Assembly (NCBI GenBank): GCA_902802215.1
Contig: CADCLH010000108.1
Location: 1 to 12,182, forward strand
From: Oscillospiraceae bacterium
Lineage (GTDB): Bacteria > Bacillota > Clostridia > Oscillospirales > Oscillospiraceae
Direction of reading: 5' to 3'
Length of the DNA: 12,182 nucleotides
Shown here piece after piece: positions 7,946-12,182 of this stretch (positions within the stretch are counted from its first letter, which is position 1; every line of letters begins with the position of its first letter). The translations under genes were made by a program, and so were the position numbers. The notes beneath the pieces are model-generated. The model had not been told where the DNA came from. It worked only from the letters and a program-made list of their open reading frames with translations, and ran no database searches.

Positions 7946-7981
7946 TTGATTTTTTGCGGGAAATACGATACTCTCTTGACA
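7946..7981 (+). promoter_or_regulatory. Promoter region of cellobiose phosphorylase
   Basis: Two readings are possible. TTGATT (7946-7951) and TACTCT (7969-7974) are 17 nt apart and would start transcription just before the operator. Alternatively the consensus TTGACA (7976-7981) is a -35 box whose -10 region falls inside the operator. Either way the operator at 7991-8004 covers the start region. Confidence 0.5.
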
Positions 7982-7990
7982 AGCGTATTT

Positions 7991-8004
7991 CTTAAACGAT
8001 TAAG
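7991..8004 (+). promoter_or_regulatory. Putative LacI-family operator before cellobiose phosphorylase
   Basis: CTTAAACGATTAAG is palindromic in 12 of 14 positions around a central CG. It matches the complement of the lacI-promoter site and ends just before the GGAGG ribosome site. It is the better palindrome of the two. Confidence 0.72.
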
Positions 8005-8018
8005 CGGAGGAACTGAAC

Positions 8019-10454
8019 ATGCAATACGGACATTTTGACGACGCGCGCCGCGAATATGTGATCACCACGCCGCGCACGCCGCTGCCCTGGATCAACTACC
8101 TCGGGAGCGAGGACTTCTTTACCCTGCTCTCGAACACCGCCGGCGGCTACAGCTTTTACCGCGACGCGCGCCTGCGCCGCCTGACGCGCTACCGCTACAA
8201 CAACAGCCCTCTGGATTCCGAGGGCTTCCGCGTCTACATCCGCGACGGGGAGACGGTATGGAACCCCGGCTGGCAGCCGGTGCAGACCGAGCTGGAGCGC
8301 TACTCCTGCCGCCACGGTCTGGGCTACACGGTGATCGAGGGCGCGCGCGGCGGCGTCCGCGCCGAGCAGACCCTGCTGGTCCCGAAGGGGGACCGCTGCC
8401 TGCTGATGCGCCTGACCGTCTTGAATGAGAGCGCGGCGGAAAAGCGCCTGCGCGTCTTCCCCTATGTGGAGTTCTGCCTTTGGGACGCCATGGACGACTC
8501 CTCCAACTTCCAGCGCAACTACTCCACCGGCGAGGTGGAGGTCGACGGCGCCGCCATCTACCACAAGACCGAGTACCGCGAGCGCCGCGACCACTACGCC
8601 GTGTTCTGGGCCAACCGCGTCCCCGACGGCTTTGATACCGCGCGCGACGCCTTCCTCGGCGTCTACGGCGGCCCCGCGCGCCCGGAGGCCGTCTTCGGCT
8701 CCGGCTGCACCGGCAGCGTCGCCCACGGCTGGCAGCCGGTCGCCGCGCAGGAATTCGATCTCACGCTGGCCCCCGGCGCGAGCGAGACGATCCTCTTCGG
8801 CCTCGGCTACATCGAAAACCCGCAGGCGGAGAAGTGGGAGGCCCCGGGCGTCGTCAACAAGACCCGCGCGAAGGAGATGATCGCCCGCTACGCGGACGAG
8901 GCCGCCTTCGACGCGGCGATGGCTGCGCTGGCGGAGTCCTGGACCGAGCTGCTCGGGCGCTATCAGGTCTCCACCGGGGACGCTAAGCTCGACCGCATGG
9001 TCAACATCTGGAACCAGTACCAGTGCATGGTCACCTTCAACATGAGCCGCTCGGCCAGCTATTTTGAGAGCGGCATGGGCCGCGGGATGGGCTTCCGCGA
9101 CTCCTGTCAGGACCTGCTGGGCTTCGTGCACATGATCCCCGGGCGCGCCCGCGAGCGCATCCTTGACATCGCCGCCACCCAGTTCCCCGACGGCAGCGCC
9201 TACCACCAGTACCAGCCTCTGACCAAGAAGGGCAACCTCGCGGTCGGCAGCGGCTTCAACGACGATCCGCTCTGGCTGATCGCCGGGACCGACGCCTACC
9301 TGCGCGAGACCGGCGACTGGTCCATTCTGGACGAGCAGGTGGACTTCGACAACGATCCCGCCCTTGCGCAGCCCCTGCTCGAGCACCTGCGCCGCAGCTT
9401 TACCTACACCCGCACGCACCTCGGTCCCCACGGCCTGCCGCTGATCGGCCGCGCGGACTGGAACGACTGCCTCAACCTCAACTGCTTCTCCGAGCACCCG
9501 GGCGAGAGCTTCCAGATCACGGGCCCCAGCGAGGGCCCCGTGGCGGAGAGCGTCTTCATCGCGGGCATGTTCGTCAAGTACGGCCGCGCCTGGGCGGAGA
9601 TCTGCCGCCATGTCGGCCTTACGGACGAGGCGGAGGAGGCGGACGCCGCCATCGCCGCGATGGAGAAGGTCGTGCTGGACGCGGGCTGGGACGGCGCGTG
9701 GTTCCGCCGCGCCTTTGACGCCTTCGGCCATGTCGTCGGCGGGAAGGAGTGCGAGGAGGGCCAGATCTTCATCGAGCCCCAGGGCATGTGCGTCATGGCC
9801 GGCATCGGCAAGGAGACCGGCGAGGCAGCTCTGGCTCTGAAAAGCGTGGAGGAGCGCCTCGATACGAAGTACGGCATCGTCCTGCTCAACCCCGCCTACA
9901 CCCGCTACCATCTCGAGCTGGGCGAGATCTCCAGCTATCCCCCCGGCTACAAGGAGAACGCGGGCATCTTCTGCCACAACAACCCCTGGATCGTCTGCGC
10001 CGAGGCCGAGCTCGGCCACGGCAACCGCGCCTTCCAGGTCTACCGCCGCACCGCCCCGGCCTATATTGAGGACATCAGCGAGATCCACCGCACCGAGCCC
10101 TACGTCTACAGCCAGATGATCGCCGGCAAGGACGCCCCGAGCTTCGGCGAGGGCAAGAACAGCTGGCTGACCGGCACCGCGGCCTGGACCTTCCTGTCGA
10201 TCTCCCAGGCCATCCTCGGCGTCAAGCCGACGCTGGACGGCCTGCAAATCGACCCCTGCGTGCCCTCGGGCTGCAAGGGCTTCACGGCGGAGCGCCTCTA
10301 CCGCGGCGCCCGCTACCGGATCACGGTCGAAAATCCCGGCGGCGTCGAGCACGGCGTTCGCTCCGTCACGGTCGACGGGAAGGAGCAGAGCGGGACCGTT
10401 CTCGCCCCCGCGCCTGCGGGCAGCACCGTGGACGTGCGCGTGGTCATGGGCTGA
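8019..10454 (+). CDS. cbp: Cellobiose phosphorylase (GH94)
   Basis: An intact 811-residue enzyme that converts cellobiose and phosphate to alpha-glucose-1-phosphate and glucose in the cytoplasm, saving ATP. The start is ATG 8019, with GGAGG eight nt upstream. The N-terminal beta-sandwich domain begins at about residue 10 (YVITTPRTPLPWINYLG). The (alpha/alpha)6 barrel carries ESGMGRGMGFRDSCQDLLGF (about 350-370) and the catalytic Asp483 in ADWNDCLNLN, which corresponds to Asp490 of the Cellvibrio gilvus enzyme. A GPSEGPVAES segment and the phosphate-site region ENAGIFCHNNPW follow, and a small beta C-terminal domain closes it. Length and motifs match cellobiose phosphorylase better than cellodextrin or chitobiose phosphorylases. 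It is monocistronic, divergent from lacI, and probably controlled by it. Confidence 0.95.
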   Translation: MQYGHFDDARREYVITTPRTPLPWINYLGSEDFFTLLSNTAGGYSFYRDARLRRLTRYRYNNSPLDSEGFRVYIRDGETVWNPGWQPVQTELERYSCRHGLGYTVIEGARGGVRAEQTLLVPKGDRCLLMRLTVLNESAAEKRLRVFPYVEFCLWDAMDDSSNFQRNYSTGEVEVDGAAIYHKTEYRERRDHYAVFWANRVPDGFDTARDAFLGVYGGPARPEAVFGSGCTGSVAHGWQPVAAQEFDLTLAPGASETILFGLGYIENPQAEKWEAPGVVNKTRAKEMIARYADEAAFDAAMAALAESWTELLGRYQVSTGDAKLDRMVNIWNQYQCMVTFNMSRSASYFESGMGRGMGFRDSCQDLLGFVHMIPGRARERILDIAATQFPDGSAYHQYQPLTKKGNLAVGSGFNDDPLWLIAGTDAYLRETGDWSILDEQVDFDNDPALAQPLLEHLRRSFTYTRTHLGPHGLPLIGRADWNDCLNLNCFSEHPGESFQITGPSEGPVAESVFIAGMFVKYGRAWAEICRHVGLTDEAEEADAAIAAMEKVVLDAGWDGAWFRRAFDAFGHVVGGKECEEGQIFIEPQGMCVMAGIGKETGEAALALKSVEERLDTKYGIVLLNPAYTRYHLELGEISSYPPGYKENAGIFCHNNPWIVCAEAELGHGNRAFQVYRRTAPAYIEDISEIHRTEPYVYSQMIAGKDAPSFGEGKNSWLTGTAAWTFLSISQAILGVKPTLDGLQIDPCVPSGCKGFTAERLYRGARYRITVENPGGVEHGVRSVTVDGKEQSGTVLAPAPAGSTVDVRVVMG

Positions 10455-10472
10455 CAGCTGAAAACGCACAGG

Positions 10473-10500
10473 GATCACCCGGCCTCTCGGCCGGGTGATC
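10473..10500 (+). terminator. Hairpin terminator after cellobiose phosphorylase
   Basis: GATCACCCGGCC (10473-10484) and GGCCGGGTGATC (10489-10500) form a perfect 12-bp stem with a TCTC loop, 18 nt after the stop codon. The tail (TTCATCCCC) is poor in T, so termination may be incomplete or factor-assisted. Confidence 0.75.
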
Positions 10501-10505
10501 TTCAT

Positions 10506-10518
10506 CCCCCCCGGGGGG
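10506..10518 (+). promoter_or_regulatory. C/G-tract inverted repeat, candidate CsoR-type operator
   Basis: Seven C followed by six G form a 12-bp perfect palindrome (10507-10518), ending at the -35 position of the promoter for the CsoR-like gene. CsoR/RcnR-family repressors are known to bind G/C-tract sites with A/T-rich flanks. Position and composition fit an autoregulatory operator, but the flanks here (TTCAT and TTCCC) are not a textbook match. Confidence 0.45.
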
Positions 10519-10538
10519 TTCCCTTTTCGGGCCGCTTC

Positions 10539-10547
10539 TGGTATACT
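10539..10547 (+). promoter_or_regulatory. Extended -10 promoter of the CsoR-like gene
   Basis: TGGTATACT is a good extended -10 (TGn plus TATACT, 10542-10547). The hexamer 17 nt upstream (TTCCCT, 10519-10524) is a weak -35, which extended -10 promoters tolerate. The start codon is about 37 nt downstream. Confidence 0.65.
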
Positions 10548-10584
10548 GTTTTAAAACACGGACGACAGAGGGGGCGGGAGCGCC

Positions 10585-10953
10585 ATGGAGAACGAACACA
10601 AGCTGTATTTCCACGACCACGGCGACGGGGTCGTGCACAGCCACGAGCTCGAGCCGGAGCACACGTCCGACGGTCACGCCCATCCCCATGTCCACCCGCA
10701 CAGCCACACCCAGACCAGGGCGGTGGTCAACCGTCTGGCCCGGGCCATCGGCCACCTTGAATCCGTCAAGCGCATGGTGGAGGAGGAGCGGGACTGCACC
10801 GAGGTCCTGGTCCAGCTCGCGGCGGTGCGCTCGGCGCTGAACAACACCGCAAAGATCATCCTCAAGGACCACATCGAGCACTGCATCACCGGGGCCGAGG
10901 CCGACGCCTCCTCCCTCCAGGAGCTCAACGACGCCATCGACAAATTCATCTGA
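10585..10953 (+). CDS. CsoR/RcnR-family metal-sensing repressor with His-rich N-terminus
   Basis: A 122-residue DUF156 protein: a small all-helical tetrameric repressor that leaves DNA on binding metal. The core AIGHLESVKRMVEEERDC (54-71) and LVQLAAVRSALNNTAKIIL is typical. The ligand pattern C71-x24-H96-x3-C100 is exactly the Cu(I) site of CsoR, and differs from FrmR (no second Cys) and CstR (no His). Residues 5-41 hold twelve His, mostly in an H-x-H pattern (HAHPHVHPHSH). This is an extension beyond the core that could bind Ni, Zn or Cu. No metal exporter or chaperone gene is next to it, so its targets are elsewhere or only itself. The ribosome site is a G-rich stretch rather than a clean AGGAGG. 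The family call is firm; the metal is inferred. Confidence 0.9.
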   Translation: MENEHKLYFHDHGDGVVHSHELEPEHTSDGHAHPHVHPHSHTQTRAVVNRLARAIGHLESVKRMVEEERDCTEVLVQLAAVRSALNNTAKIILKDHIEHCITGAEADASSLQELNDAIDKFI

Positions 10954-10961
10954 ACCGTCTT

Positions 10962-10995
10962 CCGCCCGTCCCGACCGGAACGGGCGGTTTTTTTT
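10962..10995 (+). terminator. Rho-independent terminator after the CsoR-like gene
   Basis: CCGCCCGT (10962-10969) pairs with ACGGGCGG (10980-10987) and is followed by eight T (10988-10995). It separates the metal-sensor gene from the ribosomal operon. Confidence 0.93.
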
Positions 10996-11029
10996 CAGCA
11001 TTTTTTCGCTCCTTTTTCGTAAAAAACCA

Positions 11030-11057
11030 TTGACAAACGGGCAGAAACGGATATAAT
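11030..11057 (+). promoter_or_regulatory. Consensus sigma-A promoter of rpsF-ssb-rpsR
   Basis: TTGACA (11030-11035) and TATAAT (11052-11057) are both perfect consensus boxes with a 16-nt spacer. Transcription should begin at about 11064, giving a leader of roughly 70 nt. This strength fits a ribosomal-protein operon. Confidence 0.92.
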
Positions 11058-11062
11058 TAATA

Positions 11063-11112
11063 GGCCTGTCCGGTGGGATGGGCAATCCTTGCTCTCGCAA
11101 AAAGTGAGGGCC
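11063..11112 (+). ncRNA. rpsF leader, putative S6:S18-binding autoregulatory RNA
   Basis: The leader can fold two hairpins: GGAT/ATCC (11076-11079, 11085-11088), and GCTCTCGC/GTGAGGGC (11091-11098, 11104-11111) with an A5 loop. GGCC ends (11063-11066, 11109-11112) could close the whole. The segment CCGGTGGGATGGGC (11070-11083) resembles CCGGTGGCGAAGGC of the 16S rRNA central domain, where S6:S18 binds. Known S6:S18 leader motifs mimic that site and carry a conserved CCG. The location directly before rpsF, in an operon that also encodes S18, agrees. The fold was made by eye. Confidence 0.55.
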
Positions 11113-11136
11113 AATAGTCCAAAAGGAGGTGCAACC

Positions 11137-11433
11137 ATGGCAAAAGCAAGCGAAAAGTACGAAGTGATGTACATCATCAACCCCAACTTCACGGAGGAAG
11201 AAACCGCCGCTGTCGTTGAGAAGTTCAAGGCACTTGTGGAAGCAAATGGTACGCTCGATGAGATGGAGGAGATTGGTAAGCGCAAGCTCGCTTACGAGAT
11301 CAACTACATTTCCGAGGGCTACTATGTGCTCATGAAGTTCACGAGCGGCCCCGAGCTGCCCGCGGAGCTTGACCGTATCCTCGGCATTACCGACGGTGTC
11401 CTGCGTCGCCTGATCACCAGACGTCCGGAGTAA
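11137..11433 (+). CDS. rpsF: 30S ribosomal protein S6
   Basis: A 98-residue protein that binds the central domain of 16S rRNA as a heterodimer with S18. The start ATG at 11137 is set by AAAGGAGG seven nt upstream; an in-frame start at 11089 would lie in the structured leader and is rejected. Family features are KYEVMYIINPNFTEEE (about 7-22), GKRKLAYEINYISEGYYVLM (about 48-67) and the helix LPAELDRILGITDGVLRRLI. It is the first gene of a three-gene operon, 12 nt before ssb. Codon use is less GC-biased than in the sugar genes, as expected for high expression. Confidence 0.96.
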   Translation: MAKASEKYEVMYIINPNFTEEETAAVVEKFKALVEANGTLDEMEEIGKRKLAYEINYISEGYYVLMKFTSGPELPAELDRILGITDGVLRRLITRRPE

Positions 11434-11445
11434 GAGGGATCGGAC

Positions 11446-11910
11446 ATGCTCAATCACATCACCATTATGGGTCGTCTGACCCGCGATCCGGAGCTGCGCA
11501 CCACGCAGGCCGGCGTCAGTGTCGTCAGCTTCACCGTCGCGTGCGACCGGGATTTCGGCGGGCGTGACGGCGGCGAGAGGCAGACCGATTTCATCGACTG
11601 CGTCGCCTGGCGTTCCACGGGTGAGTTTGTGTCCAAGTACTTCCACAAGGGGAGCATGATCGTGGTCTCCGGCCGCCTCCAGTCGAGGAAGTGGCAGGAC
11701 CGCGAGGGCAACAACCGCACCAGCTGGGAGATCAACGCCGACAATGTCTACTTCGGTGAGAGCCGCCGTGACAGCGACTCCAACCGCGACAGCTACTCCA
11801 CCTACTCCTCCGGCAATTCCCACGGCTACGACAGCGGCAAGAGCAGCGCTCCCGCCCCGTCGAACACCTTCGTGGAGCTGGACGACGGTGACGGCGAGCT
11901 GCCGTTCTAA
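11446..11910 (+). CDS. ssb: Single-stranded DNA-binding protein
   Basis: A 154-residue SSB that coats single-stranded DNA in replication, repair and recombination. The OB-fold (about 1-105) begins MLNHITIMGRLTRDPELR and has VVSFTVACDRDF, DFIDCVAWRSTGEFVSKYF and VVSGRLQSRKWQDREGNNR. A Ser/Asn/Asp-rich flexible linker follows (about 107-143). The acidic tip DDGDGELPF is the docking tail for partner proteins, a variant of the usual DDDIPF. It lies between rpsF and rpsR, the standard bacterial order. Confidence 0.96.
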   Translation: MLNHITIMGRLTRDPELRTTQAGVSVVSFTVACDRDFGGRDGGERQTDFIDCVAWRSTGEFVSKYFHKGSMIVVSGRLQSRKWQDREGNNRTSWEINADNVYFGESRRDSDSNRDSYSTYSSGNSHGYDSGKSSAPAPSNTFVELDDGDGELPF

Positions 11911-11946
11911 GATTCTTTCTTCATTCTATAAAAGGAGGATACCGCT

Positions 11947-12182
11947 TTGGCTTTCGATAAGAACAACCCCAAGAACCGCAAACGCAGGAAGGTTTGCCAG
12001 TTCTGCGTGGACAAGGCCACGTTCATCGATTACAAGGACACCGCCAAGCTCCGCCGCTTCATGTCCGAGCGCAGCAAGATCCTGCCGCGCCGTACGACCG
12101 GCGTGTGCGCCATGCACCAGCGTGAGCTCACCGAGGCGATCAAGAGAGCCCGTCAGATCGCTCTCCTTCCCTACGTGACCGA
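11947..12182 (+). CDS. rpsR: 30S ribosomal protein S18 (3' end cut by window edge)
   Basis: Seventy-eight complete codons are present. The start is TTG at 11947, eight nt after AAAGGAGG (11931-11938), and reads AFDKNNPKNRKRRKVCQFC. The family core follows: FIDYKDTAKLRRFMSERSKILPRRTTGVCAMHQRELTEAIKRARQIALLPY, with the gene running off the edge just after YVT. Cys17-x2-Cys20 and Cys54-x2-His57 form a likely zinc site, as in the Cys-containing type of S18. S18 pairs with S6 on 16S rRNA. It lies 36 nt after ssb in the same operon. Very few residues should be missing. Confidence 0.95.
   Translation, partial: MAFDKNNPKNRKRRKVCQFCVDKATFIDYKDTAKLRRFMSERSKILPRRTTGVCAMHQRELTEAIKRARQIALLPYVT

Larger units (their letters stand above)
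7597..8018. other. Divergent intergenic region between lacI and cellobiose phosphorylase
   Basis: This 422-bp gap has promoters and operators at both ends (7612-7661 and 7946-8004). Its middle is AT-rich (about 7640-7855) and holds a nested inverted repeat: AGCTG/CAGCT (7746-7750, 7784-7788) outside a C6/G5 pair (7757-7762, 7771-7775). A GC-rich part follows (7855-7916), where TCCGGCT and AGCCGGA (7863-7869, 7884-7890) can pair. I see no credible small gene and no recognised riboswitch. Confidence 0.6.

Noticed and set aside
7992..10505. 837-codon - strand open frame opposite cellobiose phosphorylase
   Set aside because: Low-complexity Ala/Val/Gly/Leu product, mirror of the GC-rich GH94 gene, which has catalytic motifs throughout.
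11089..11136. Upstream in-frame start for rpsF
   Set aside because: It falls in the structured leader and has no ribosome site, whereas ATG 11137 follows AAAGGAGG.

Overview
The window is GC-rich DNA from what looks like a Gram-positive anaerobe of the Clostridia (Oscillospiraceae/Ruminococcaceae-like). This rests on strong AGGAGG ribosome sites, consensus sigma-A promoters, a lipoprotein sugar-binding protein with CUT1 permeases, a LacI-type regulator, and the conserved rpsF-ssb-rpsR cluster. The taxonomy is inferred from gene style, not from a marker search.

Layout. Positions 1-10500 hold a beta-glucan (probably cellobiose/cellodextrin) utilisation locus. The + strand carries the last codons of an ABC permease from an upstream transporter, then a GH3 glycosidase. 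Converging on it from the - strand is a GH5 glycosidase. Further right on the - strand, in transcription order, are a LacI-family repressor, a sugar-binding lipoprotein, a MalF-type permease and a MalG-type permease. Divergent from lacI, on the + strand, is a GH94 cellobiose phosphorylase. The lacI and phosphorylase promoters share an operator-like motif around CTTAAACGATTAAG. The likely pathway is import of cellobiose or cello-oligosaccharide by the ABC system, then phosphorolysis to glucose-1-phosphate plus glucose by GH94, with GH5 and GH3 trimming longer or different beta-glucosides.

Positions 10500-12182 hold unrelated genes: a CsoR-type metal-sensing repressor with a His-rich N-terminus and a candidate C/G-tract operator in its own promoter, then the rpsF-ssb-rpsR operon behind a consensus promoter and a leader that resembles the S6:S18-binding RNA motif. 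rpsR runs off the right edge.

Most unusual is that four of the seven complete genes of the sugar locus (GH3, GH5, MalG permease, binding protein) are each broken once by a frame change, while the neighbouring housekeeping genes are intact. All four are consistent with missing bases, and in GH5 and the permease a stretch of protein also seems to be lost. This is either real decay of the locus or an assembly fault, and it decides whether the pathway is functional. I see no clearly new multi-gene system, no mobile element, no CRISPR array and no tRNA or rRNA gene.
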